64,000 bases of DNA from Chaetoceros tenuissimus. Taxonomy: Eukaryota; Bacillariophyta; Thalassiosirophyceae; Chaetocerotales; Chaetocerotaceae. The stretch lies in the NCBI GenBank assembly GCA_021927905.1, contig BLLK01000022.1:1984001-2048000 (forward strand), given 5' to 3'. The position numbers and the translations under genes are program-made. Position 1 is the stretch's first letter. Each line of letters begins with the position of its first letter. Under the pieces are notes generated by a model that saw nothing but the letters and a program-made list of their open reading frames with translations, ran no database searches and was not told where the DNA came from. Positions 39,850 through 50,800 of this stretch are shown here, one piece after another.

Positions 39850-42800
39850 ATGGCTTTACTCTCAGAGAAATCACGCATAGCGTTCTTTGCAGCAATTGCT
39901 GCAGCTTCTGTCCTTCATATCGTTGGTAAGGCTGGATATCTATCCAGCAGAGGACCACATGTGTTGGAGGAAGGGGATCTTCGTACTGGAGACACATATC
40001 CTGATACTGCTTCGACCTCTGCCGGATTGAAGAAGAAGAAGACTCCAACCTTCTTGGATAAATCTTTGGATACTATCCATGCCGAGGAAGGAGAGTTTAA
40101 AGGATATCCCGACGAAGGACAAGAAGAGGATACTGGTTTGCATCATCTTAAGGATTTGTTGATGAGTCATCATGGTGCTTCTTATCCTCTCGATTCTTAC
40201 AAAGATGAGGGAAAAGACTTTGCCTATTCTTACAGTGAGATATTGGAAGGTGAAAAGAAGGACATTGGATTGGAGCGTACTGGAGAGACTACAGCAAGAA
40301 GTAAGACTTCTTCCAGTACCAATAACAGTTGGAAAAGTTGGTTGGACGAAATGGTAAGCAATTTGGCTTTCACATCGATCATACTACTTCTACGAGCTTC
40401 CTATCTAAACATGTAACACAACCATTTTGTTTATTTCAAGACCCGTTGGGAGTACTGGTACACTGCTGACCATCAAAAAATCGGTCCGCTTCAGAAAAGA
40501 CTGGATCTTGCTGGTGGTGGAAAGACAGATTGGAAGAAGAAGCTTCAGCAGGTTGAAGTTTTGGTAAGTTTCAACACCAATCATGTATCCCTGTTGGGAG
40601 GGAGTTGGAGTACTTTATCCCCTTTGGCCAACGAGGAGGGGGTCAATAGAATCTATTAGAGAAGTTTTGTGCCACTTTGTGTCACAACCGACTGACTCGA
40701 CTCTAGCTAGCTAGGCTCGACTTCACTCCTCACTTGACAATTGACAACACATCACCATTCCTTCATTACAATATCGTTTCTAAGTTATTCTTTTCTATTC
40801 CCATTTCTTCTCTAAGGAAACATCTGAAGTAGCTCCTAATGATGCCAAGCAAGTTGACAAGAAATCTAAAAGCATTTCTCACAAGAAGATCTTGGATACT
40901 ACTTCTACTAAGCAGCTAGTTTCACGAGTACTTCCCGAGAAAGATATTGGTGCTGCATATTTTCGTCTTAAGGCTACATTCGAAGAAGTCACGGCATACA
41001 ATTCTGGTGATGATATTGCAGCTAATGATGACCTTTCTGTGATTGCACTATCAAGCTTCGTTCTAGATGGCAGCAGCAACTCTGTTCAGAATGGTTCATT
41101 TTTGCCTTTGGTTACAATTCAGAAACTGATTGGTGAGGGATATGTCAAGACAAATGTACCTATGGTCGATGTAGTTGCATCTCCTTATCTAGATGATGCC
41201 CTTGCTCAACTTGCTGTAAGTGGAGATGGTTCCACCCTCGCTGTAGCTCAAGTATACTCTGTTCATGGCGTTGTTAATGCTGTGAGTGATAGTACTGTAA
41301 AGATTTACAGAGAGTCGGGAGGCAACTGGTCAGTCACTCATACACCATACATGGGAGATGCTGGTGGAGGAGGAATTAAACCAGGTATTGTAGTATCTTT
41401 GAATGAAAATGGTGATTATCTTTTAGTTGGACAGCGATACTTCAGTAGCAAAAAAGGGAAAGTGATGCTGTACTCTTTTAATGGAAGTACTTATGTACTA
41501 GATGAAACATTGAACATTGTCGGTGCGGAAGAGGGAGATGAAGTTGGGAGTAGTGTCATGATCTCTCGTGATGGAACTTGTTTTATTTATGGATCCGTAG
41601 GAGAAAATGGTGGAACAGGATCCGCTCATGTTTATTGCAAAGATGATAACGGAAGCTTTGCACATGATACTACCTTTGACGGAACAGATGTGAAGAGTGA
41701 ATTTGGCTTTAGTGTTGCAATCACAAGTAATTCGAGTGGTGAAAAAGTTGCTGCTATTGGTGCAAGACTTCATGATTCCGTCGGGAAGATTGACGCTGGT
41801 TTAGTCCAAGTAAACAAAAAACTTTCTAGTGTAAGCTCTTGGTCTCCGCTAGGATCCAATCTTGTGGGCTTGAGAGGAGAATCAATTGTAAATTATTATG
41901 CTGGAGATGAATTTGGATTTAGCATCAGTCTTGGAAAGATTCAAGCTGACAATTCTTTGCGTATTGCTATTGGCTCACCTAATTTTGATGCTGATGGTGG
42001 CGATAAGACTGAGTATTACCACGGCCAAGTCCGTTTGTATGAATTCAATGATGTCTCTAGTAGTGACTCTAATTGGACTGAAGTTGCAAATGGCATTGAT
42101 GGACAGACAAAAGATAGTGCTGGAACGTCAGTACTCATGAGTCAAGATGGAAAGAATCTTGCTGTTTCTTTACCTAAAAGAGGTGAGGACATTGTCAATG
42201 GTGTTAGCAAAGGTATTGTGGAAGTATATGTACAGGATGAATATAGTGAAGAGCCTAGTCAAGTCCCAAGTCTCAGTCCCTCTGTCACAGTTTTCCCCTC
42301 TTCTGTGCCCTCACTTTCGAATAGCCCTTCCATTGTACCATCACAATCACTACATCCGTCCACTGCTATTGCAAGTGATGTGCAATTGACCGCTACCTTC
42401 GTAATGGATGCATCTGAGGTAGACGCATGTATCTCTTTCTTGAAAATTGTGTTCCAAGAATTGCTTGGAATCGCAGATATTTCCACCATCATTATTGAGG
42501 TGGCTCAGTTTCCTCACAAGAGAGAAAGCTAGAATCCGTACTGATCACATTGAATATCATTCTTCCCACCAGAGTACCAGATTCAACAGTGGTCACTCGC
42601 GTGAGTCCTCAGTTGGAAGAAAAGATTAATGAGAGTTACGGGGACTCGATCCAAATGAAGAGTTTCAATGAAATTGCGAGTGATGTTCCTAGTATTACCC
42701 CTAGTGAAAGTCCAAGTAAGGTACCGTCTTCATCACCTTCTTTAGAGCCAAGTGACGTTCCATCGAATAATCCTAGCTCATTGCCCTCGGATATCCCTTC

Positions 42801-45800
42801 TGATATACCTTCATCAACACCAAGTTCTCAACCTTCATCGATAACCTTTCGGGAATTTGTTATAAAGTCTACTTATAACAATGGTGCTGATGATCTTTGT
42901 CTAACGGCAAGTAACTTAGATGTTCGAGATAACAAGCTCAATCTTCGCAAATGCCAACTTGATACTGAAGTTAGAAATCGTCAAGTTTGGATGTTTAATG
43001 AAGGAATGGGTTTACAACTTGCTTTGCCTAATGAAGGGAAATGCTTAAAGTCCATTTACAAACAGCTGGAAGTTTGGACTTGTGACGGATCGGAATCTGT
43101 TAAAAATTTTGAGTTTGTGTGCCCCAATGGTGGAGACGTGAGCTGTATCAATGGTATGTTGAAACAATATAGACCAACTACGAATAAAAACTTTTTCATA
43201 GGGTTCAATGGAAATCGCAAGTATGAACGCCTAGGATTTTTTAGAGAGGGTACAAATAATGAATCTTTGAATAAGTGGAAATTGGTTTTCAAAGATTCTT
43301 GGTGTGCTACTGAAAATCAATCTTTGATTGGTAATGGTCAGTGCGATGAAGAATACAACATCTTTAGTTGTGGGTACGATGGTGGAGATTGCCTTATGCC
43401 ATCTTTTGAACCTTCTGTTCAACCGAGTTCGGTGCCTTCAAGTGATCCAACTTCGATTGTAAGTACTTACCTTATGTCAAAATCTTTTGATTTCCAATTT
43501 CTCACGAGTTTATTCTGGCTAATTTAGTCGTCAGAACCTTCGATGACACCATCTGACATTCCTTCATTGCCGCCATCCGACATTCCATCCATGAATCCAT
43601 CCGTCATTCCATCCATGAATCCATCTGGCAGTCCCCAACCTTCAAGTAGTCCGACTTCATGCTTGAGAACGTGGGAGCCTGTTGGAAATACTATTAGTGG
43701 ACAAATGGACAATGATTGGGCTGGATGGTCTGTGTCGTTGTCGTCGGATGGGAAAACAATGGCTCTCAGAGCCCCAGCTTTCTCGAATGCAGACAATGTT
43801 GGGTATGTCCAAGTATTTCGTTTAACTGACTCTGCATGGGTGCAGTTGGGGAGTGACATCATTGGATCGGCTAAGGATGAATTTGGTTCCTCGGTGTCCT
43901 TGTCATCTGATGGTGAGACATTGGCAATTGGAGCTCGTTATGGTGATAATTTAGACGCTAATGCATTTGATTCTGGGTTCGTGGAAGTATATAATCTAAA
44001 GAATGCAGCTTGGGAACGACTTGGAAATCGAATTTATGGGGAATATGGGAGTGACCTTTCAGGTTTCTCTGTTTCCCTTTCTTCAGATGGGCATACTGTA
44101 GCAATCGGAGCTATGAAAAACTTGAATGCTGCAGGTCATGTGAGAGTATTTCGATTAAATACTTCCGACTCCTCTTGGATTCAACTCGGATCTGATTTGG
44201 ATGGAGATTACAATAATGGCCGTTTTGGACGGACAGTATCACTCTCATCAGATGGAAACACTGTAGCATCAGGCCAACCTGGTAAAAGTGCTGGTTTAGA
44301 TAAAAATGGTCAAGTGCGTGTGTATCGTTATTCAAATATTGAATCCACCTGGTATCAACTAGGAAACGATATAAATGGCGAATTTGCTGGAGATCATTTA
44401 GGTGACTCTGTCTCACTGTCTTCAGATGGTGAAACTGTAGCAGTGGGGTCTGAGGCTCACGATTTAAATTACAGTGCTGGTGACAGTGCTGGTGACGTAA
44501 AGGTGTATCGTCTATTGACGAATGAGAATGGTTCTGCCTGGACGTTGCTTGGAAATTCAATAGATGGGAAAGGTAGTGGTGAATATTTTGGGACTGTAGT
44601 ATCTCTGTCCTCAGATGGCAAAACTGTAGCAGTAGGGACTTACAGTAGAGAACGGGTGCGAGTTTATCGCCTTTCATCCGACGAATCTTCTTGGCTACAA
44701 CTCGATACTGATATTGTCGGAACAGGATCTAATGAAAAATTTGGTAGATATGGATTGGCCATTTTGTCAGATGGGGGAATTCTGTTGCAATTGGAGGTCC
44801 TATGAATGATGATAACGGAACTGATTCAGGTAAAGCATATGTGTTCAAATTTGGTGCCAGTTGTCCGACATCCAGTCCGACTAGTGCACCGACTTCGAGT
44901 CCATCCTTGACGCCATCCGACATTCCATCCATGAATCCGTCTGATATTCCATCCATTACTCCATCTGGCAGTCCCCAACCTTCAAGTAGTCCGACTTCAT
45001 GCCTAAGAACTTGGGAGCCTGTTGGAAATGCTGTTAGCAGACAAATAGATAACGATATGGCTGGTTGGTCCATGTCGTTGTCGCCGGATGGGAAAACAAT
45101 GGCTCTGGGGGCTCCTGCTAAGTCGAATGTAGACAATATTGGATATGTTCAAGTATTTCGTCTTATTAACTCGGCATGGGTGCAGTTGGGGAGTGACATT
45201 CTTGGATCTGCAAATGATGAATTTGGTTACTCGGTGTCCTTGTCATCTAATGGTGAGACATTGGCGATTGGAGCTCGCTTTAGCGATGGAAACGGTAATG
45301 ATTCTGGGCATGTGGAAGTATACCATCTGAAGAATGCAGCATGGGAACAGCTTGGTAACCGGATTAATGGGGAATGTGGGGGTGCTCATTCAGGTTTTTC
45401 TGTTTCCCTTTCTTCAGATGGGCAGACTGTAGCAATTGGAGCTCCCAGCAATATCGTCTCGAACACCAGTCCTATCTTTGGGGGTGGTCATGTAAGAGTA
45501 TTTCGATTGAATACTTCGGACTCCTCTTGGATTCAACTTGGATCTGATTTGGATGGAGATTACTGTTATGGTCGTTTTGGACGGACAGTATCACTCTCAT
45601 CAGATGGAAACACTGTAGCAACTGGCCAATCTGGTAAAAGTGCTGGTTTAGATAAAAATGGTCAAGTGCGTGTGTATCATTATTCAGAGATTGATTCAGA
45701 ATGGTATCAGCTAGGAAACGATATAAATGGCGAATTTGCTGGAGATTATTTCGGTTACTCTGTCTCTTTGTCGTCTGATGGGGGAACTGTAGCAGTGGGG

Positions 45801-46220
45801 TCTCCTTTTCATGACTTGAATTACAGTAACGGCGACAGTGCTGGTGACGTGAAGGTGTATCGTCTCTTGACGAATGAGAATGGTTCTGCCTGGACGTTGC
45901 TTGGAAATTCAATAGACGGAAAAAGTAGAGGGGATTTTTTTGGGACTGTAGTATCTCTGTCCTCAGACGGCAAAACTGTTGCAATTGGTTCTACCGAAAG
46001 AGCATGGGTGCGAGTTTATCGCCTTTCATCCGACGAATCTTCTTGGCTACAACTCGATACTGATATAGCTGGAGGAACTAATCAAAAATTTGGTGAAAAT
46101 GGTTTGGCTATTTCATCAGATGGGAATTCTGTTGCAATAGGAGCTCCTCTGAATGACGATAACGGAACTGATTCTGGTAAAGCTTATGTGTACAAATTTG
46201 GTGCCAGTTGTCCGGTGTAG
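39850..46220 (+). CDS. Giant cell-surface protein: anchor, beta-propellers, Pro-Ser linkers, ricin-type lectin, LNR (two frame breaks)
   Basis: The exons are 39850..40353, 40441..40563, 40817..43458 and 43528..46220 (introns 87, 253 and 69 nt). An N-terminal hydrophobic anchor (residues 8-25) is followed by a charged region. A first beta-propeller has Phe-Gly-x-Ser-Val and Gly-Asp-Gly/Ser-x-Asp-Gly blades. After it come a Pro-Ser linker and a short globular domain, another Pro-Ser linker, then a ricin-type beta-trefoil (about 42880-43290). One LNR follows (Cys-Gly-Tyr-Asp-Gly-Gly-Asp-Cys), then two near-identical linker-plus-propeller modules. Two frame breaks exist: near 42527-42531 inside the globular domain, and at 44772-44777, where five G replace the three G of the sister module. 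It is therefore either a recently damaged gene or one carrying assembly indels. It is probably an adhesion or carbohydrate-binding surface protein. Confidence 0.7.
43555..46213 (+). repeat. Tandem duplication of a ~1.3-kb linker-plus-propeller module
   Basis: Module 1 (about 43555-44865) and module 2 (about 44910-46213) share long identical runs. Each has a Pro-Ser linker ending Ser-Cys-Leu-Arg-Thr-Trp-Glu-Pro-Val-Gly, then about seven propeller blades ending Lys-Phe-Gly-Ala-Ser-Cys-Pro. Differences are scattered substitutions and small in-frame indels. Confidence 0.9.
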
Positions 46221-46633
46221 CTCCATTCATCCAAAGCAGAAAACGAATTTCCAATCATTTTTATGGCTATATGAAAATAAAATAAAGATGGGTGGTTTTA
46301 TCCAAATTGAAACTGAAACTTTTTCTACTCATCATAATTTCGATGGACTAATCAAGGTTAGGTCGGACTTTGTCGGATGGGAAAAAGCCCGTAGACACCA
46401 CGTAGGTACTTGTTGCAGTATGAAGAGAGAGCTAAAACAACGACGAGAGAATCGAATCATTTTCAAAAGTAGATGAAACAAATGAACTAATGTTTGACGA
46501 TGTATTCACCATTGCACGATCAGAACTATAATCAAATCATAGTTTATTATTTGATAGAGATATGAAGTCATCATCAATAAGAAACTAGAAGAATCTCTTT
46601 CCATCAACACTTGATTGCAACATTGCAACAGTC
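46221..46633. other. Intergenic, nothing recognised
   Basis: 413 bp between the surface-protein gene and REV1. No motif stands out. Confidence 0.4.
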
Positions 46634-49600
46634 ATGAAGCCTCCAAAATCTTGGCTCGAGGAATATTCCAATTCAAACTCCAAACAGAAAAATGGAAACA
46701 ACAAACAAGCCGAAGGATCCTTTGGAACAAATATGGACAATTCATTTCGGCATTACATGGGACGAAAAATTGAATTGCAACGAAATCAGTTTGGACTCGT
46801 CTTGCCTCCGACTCCTGAATCTTCACAGGATGAGAATTTGGAAAATACTGTCAGAGTGAATGATTCAAGTGAGAATAAATTGATATCTAATGGTGAGGCG
46901 AACATGGAAAATACCAGCAACAGTACCAGTTGTGGCATGAGTATGAGTAACGTGCTTAGCAGACTTGGAAAGAAACATAGAAAAAGTGCAAGCAAACATA
47001 AACAATTGCTAAAACGCAGAAAGAGAGCACGAAATGAATCACAAGAGGAATCTAGTACAATTGATTCTACATTTGAATCACCAGTAACAAATAGCACGCC
47101 CACAAGAAGTCAATCGCCGCCAAAGTCAAACTCTCAACGTAAGAAAAGACGCAAAGATTTATTTTTCTCAGGAATCACAGTACTAGTCAATGGATATACC
47201 GATCCATCATCAGATACCATTCAACGAATCATGCACAAACACGGTGGAGACCTTGAAAAATATGAAACAGATCAAGTGACACACATTATTGCGCAAAATT
47301 TATCCGATGCCAAAGCCAAAATTTATAAAAATCAAAAGAGACCTATACCCGTCGTTCATCCGGATTGGATTGTAGATTGTGTCAAGGAGAGGCGGTTATT
47401 GCCTCATGCGGATTATTTATTGCATCAAGTTCGGAATGAAAATGTAGGTGCTTCTGTAAAGTCATTTTTCAAGCCTCGTACAAGTGAGGGGAAATGTACA
47501 TCTAGAAATAAAGAGAATGTTGGAAATAAGTTTGAAACACCAACTTGTCTTGAAAAAGAATCAAAGCATACTTCAGCATCTGGAAAAGTTTCTCAAGTGA
47601 GATGGACGGATACCTCATTAAATCACTCACCAAGATCTATAGAGTCTCCTTGTAAACGAAGAGGGGATGGATTTACCTTGTTTCAAAATGAAAGGGAAAC
47701 TCCAGATTCTTTCCACAGTCCTGCATCGAATCGTTTTGATAATGATGATGTTTATGATTCACCGCAGTCACCATTGAATGGAATTTTGACTCAATTCAGT
47801 AATGTCAAGTCACCAGGATCTTCCGAAAAGGTATTGTCTCAGTCTCCAACGACACACAAGATTCTAAGCTTTGAACAAAGAGGAGAGGATAGTGATTGTG
47901 GCAATGAAATGAAAGATCATGACAAGAGTGTTGTTACTTCACCTACCGAGGCAAAAGTCAACAATAGAGTACCGGGTGGTAGTCCATATTCTTCACCTGC
48001 AAAGAAAAAAATCGACAATAAATTTCAGAGCAATAGTCCAAATGCGTCTCCTACCAAATCACATGGAAATGACTCTAGACGCTTACCAGATGGAACTATT
48101 AGAACAACAGGTACCGATCCTAACTTTTTAGATGCATACTTTGCCAGTTCACGATTGAGTTTCATTGGAAGTTTCAAGCAAAGATTAACGAAATCGCGTC
48201 AAAAAAGCCATACTGCAGCAAGAGGTTTGAATGCGAAGCGATTTGTATTTCATATAGATATGGATTGTTTCTTTGCAGCAGTAGCTATTCGCAAGTATCC
48301 ACAATATCGTGATTGTCCAGTTGCTGTTGGACATGCTTGGAGAAGTGATCCAAATGGAATTTGTGCTGGAGAACCTGACCCTACTCATGCATTTAAAGAG
48401 TCTTTCAAGTCAAGGGCAGAGCTTTCTACTTGCAATTACAAGGCTAGGGAGTATGGTGTGAAGAAAGGCATGTTTTTAGATAGTGCAAGGGAACTTTGCC
48501 CTGATTTAGTTGTTCTCCCGTACGATTATGAGGGTTATGAGTCCACCTCTAACACTGTTGGAGAAATATTGGTATCCTGTGGAGAGAAGTATCAGGGAGC
48601 AATCGAACAAGTTTCTTGCGATGAATCATACATTGAGATTTATTTGAATCATGAAAATGGGAATGCTGATGCAGAAATGATTGGCGAAAATATTCGCAAA
48701 GAAATATTGGAAAGCACCAAATGCAGTGCCTCCATTGGCATTGGTAATAACAAGTTACTTGCGAAACTTGCAACCAATACTGTCAAGAACAAGGGAGGCA
48801 ATGGTGTACATGTTGCTTCTGAATGGAAGTCTTTTCTTCGGAACATTAGACTGAAGGATATACCTGGAGTAGGTTACAGAATCAATGAAAAACTGCAATC
48901 CCTTGGCCTCACTCATGTTCATGACGTTTGGGATATTTCTCCGGGACAATTGGCCAGTATTATTGGAGAAGGTAATGCAGCAAAAATCTATGGTTACTGC
49001 CATGGACAAGATGATCGAGAAGTAAAAACGCCTGAAAGGAAAACTATAGGAGCAGAGTGCAACTGGGGAGTGAGATTTAATGGTCTTTATGGACCTGATT
49101 ACATGATTCAAGGATTGGCAAAGGAAGTTGAGAAAAGAATGACAAATACAGGATACTTGGGCACGCATTTGGTGCTGAAAGTAAAGCTACGAAAGGAAGG
49201 AGCTGGTAGGCCTGGCAAACACCTTGGCCATGGCAAATGCAACGACCACTCGAAAAGTTGTTATTTACCAGGACGCTACCCAACTAGAGATGCTGGTATT
49301 ATTAGCAAATCCGCTATCGAACTATTTAATGAGTTTGGTTTTGACCAAAATGAAATTCGAGGCATGGGAATTGTCATTGATAAATTGAAGAGTGAAGAAG
49401 ATGAAGAGGATGGAATCGCAGGTTGGTTGAACAAGAATACAAATTGCAAAACGAATCAGCCAAAAGTCCATGAAAAAATGTCAAGTGAGGTTGAACCCAT
49501 TGACATAATGGATGAAACGTCAATCATTGAATTAGATAATGAAAATGAGGATGAAGAAGAAAGTCCGGTCCTCATAGAAACTCCTTGTCAAGATACCAAC

Positions 49601-50305
49601 ACTTCGTTGCAGTCTTCATCGCATGTTAGTAAATATAAGCCTGCCAAAAGTGCCCCTCGTCTTAAAAAAACTGCAAATCGCGCCAAACCTACGAGAGTCA
49701 TGAATTCAGATGGTCAGTTCGATGTGAGGTCAATGTTTAAATTGGCATCGATTAAATCTGGGGAAGATCATCTAAGTCTTGGAGGCGAGCAAGTATCCTT
49801 GACACAACTAGATTCTTTGCCTCTAGAGATACAGTTGCAGGTTGCCAACAACGATCATGTAACCCAAAATTTGATAAGCAGGAAATCTTCTCCAAGAAGA
49901 GGAAAAGCACGAACTCGAATGATCCATAAAGAATCAGAGTCGTTAAAGAAAGGGCCTGTCTCAACCATCAGTACTACACATGACCAAGTTCTTGTATTAC
50001 CTCCCGAAAACGAGGATTGGTTGGTTAAGGAAGACGAAGAATATAACGTTGATGATTTGATTGTTTTAGCGAATTGGATGACTGAAAATCATAATCCGTC
50101 TGCTGAAGATGTCCAGCATCTTATCGACTTCCTGTTTATTTGTGTAGATGAAAGAAGACTAGATGATGTTGTTGTCTTCTTGAGGGCAGTGCGGATTCGG
50201 ACAGATAATTGGCGATCCAAATATGAAAATATTCGAACAAGAGTTGAAAATCACATCTACGAGAAACAAGGCCGAGTGTTAGATATAGAAGGATTATGTT
50301 TGTAG
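46634..50305 (+). CDS. REV1: DNA repair protein REV1 (Y-family polymerase)
   Basis: This single-exon gene encodes 1223 residues. REV1 inserts dCMP opposite abasic sites and scaffolds translesion polymerases. The order is a disordered N-terminus and a BRCT domain (about residues 170-270, Phe-Phe-Ser-Gly-Ile-Thr-Val-Leu-Val-Asn-Gly and His-Pro-Asp-Trp-Ile-Val-Asp-Cys). A long Ser-rich linker precedes the Y-family polymerase core: His-Ile-Asp-Met-Asp-Cys-Phe-Phe (metal-binding Asp), Tyr-Lys-Ala-Arg-Glu-Tyr-Gly, and Ser-Cys-Asp-Glu-Ser-Tyr with the catalytic Asp-Glu. Then come thumb and little-finger regions and a Leu-Pro-x-Glu-Ile-Gln UBM-like motif (about 1060). The C-terminal 100 residues match the REV1 C-terminal interaction domain (Phe-Leu-x-x-Cys-Val-Asp-Glu-Arg-Arg-Leu-Asp). 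Its last 94 codons are duplicated just downstream. The gene converges with the RAD16-like repair gene. Confidence 0.95.
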   Translation: MKPPKSWLEEYSNSNSKQKNGNNKQAEGSFGTNMDNSFRHYMGRKIELQRNQFGLVLPPTPESSQDENLENTVRVNDSSENKLISNGEANMENTSNSTSCGMSMSNVLSRLGKKHRKSASKHKQLLKRRKRARNESQEESSTIDSTFESPVTNSTPTRSQSPPKSNSQRKKRRKDLFFSGITVLVNGYTDPSSDTIQRIMHKHGGDLEKYETDQVTHIIAQNLSDAKAKIYKNQKRPIPVVHPDWIVDCVKERRLLPHADYLLHQVRNENVGASVKSFFKPRTSEGKCTSRNKENVGNKFETPTCLEKESKHTSASGKVSQVRWTDTSLNHSPRSIESPCKRRGDGFTLFQNERETPDSFHSPASNRFDNDDVYDSPQSPLNGILTQFSNVKSPGSSEKVLSQSPTTHKILSFEQRGEDSDCGNEMKDHDKSVVTSPTEAKVNNRVPGGSPYSSPAKKKIDNKFQSNSPNASPTKSHGNDSRRLPDGTIRTTGTDPNFLDAYFASSRLSFIGSFKQRLTKSRQKSHTAARGLNAKRFVFHIDMDCFFAAVAIRKYPQYRDCPVAVGHAWRSDPNGICAGEPDPTHAFKESFKSRAELSTCNYKAREYGVKKGMFLDSARELCPDLVVLPYDYEGYESTSNTVGEILVSCGEKYQGAIEQVSCDESYIEIYLNHENGNADAEMIGENIRKEILESTKCSASIGIGNNKLLAKLATNTVKNKGGNGVHVASEWKSFLRNIRLKDIPGVGYRINEKLQSLGLTHVHDVWDISPGQLASIIGEGNAAKIYGYCHGQDDREVKTPERKTIGAECNWGVRFNGLYGPDYMIQGLAKEVEKRMTNTGYLGTHLVLKVKLRKEGAGRPGKHLGHGKCNDHSKSCYLPGRYPTRDAGIISKSAIELFNEFGFDQNEIRGMGIVIDKLKSEEDEEDGIAGWLNKNTNCKTNQPKVHEKMSSEVEPIDIMDETSIIELDNENEDEEESPVLIETPCQDTNTSLQSSSHVSKYKPAKSAPRLKKTANRAKPTRVMNSDGQFDVRSMFKLASIKSGEDHLSLGGEQVSLTQLDSLPLEIQLQVANNDHVTQNLISRKSSPRRGKARTRMIHKESESLKKGPVSTISTTHDQVLVLPPENEDWLVKEDEEYNVDDLIVLANWMTENHNPSAEDVQHLIDFLFICVDERRLDDVVVFLRAVRIRTDNWRSKYENIRTRVENHIYEKQGRVLDIEGLCL

Positions 50306-50748
50306 AAAGAATAGTGTAAAGTAGAAGATTTAATGAATTTTATGTGACTTTAGTACGACATTACTCGAACTCCCTCCCGAAAACGAGGATTGGTTGGTTA
50401 AGGAAGACGAAGAATATAACGTTGATGATTTGATTGTTTTAGCGAATTGGATGACTGAAAATCATAATCCGTCTGCTGAAGATGTCCAGCATCTTATCGA
50501 CTTCCTGTTTATTTGTGTAGATGAAAGAAGACTAGATGATGTTGTTGTCTTCTTGAGGGCAGTGCGGATTCGGACAGATAATTGGCGATCCAAATATGAA
50601 AATATTCGAACAAGAGTTGAAAATCACATCTACGAGAAACAAGGCCGAGTGTTAGATATAGAAGGATTATGTTTGTAGAAAGAATAGTGTAAAGTAGAAG
50701 ATTTAATGAATTTTATGTGACTTTAGTACGACATTACTCGAACTCCCT
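50001..50748. repeat. 373-bp tandem duplication of the REV1 3' end
   Basis: Copy 1 is about 50001-50373 and copy 2 about 50374-50746, with an offset of exactly 373 bp. The encoded 94 residues are identical between copies, and the 3' untranslated part is repeated too. A CTCCCT microhomology sits at the junction and at both outer edges. Copy 2 (50394..50678) is not preceded by a complete gene and would be a transcribed relic at most. Confidence 0.93.
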
Positions 50749-50800
50749 GCCTGAGATTAATCCAAAAGCAACTCGATTACCAAACGTCTAATGGAGGAGT

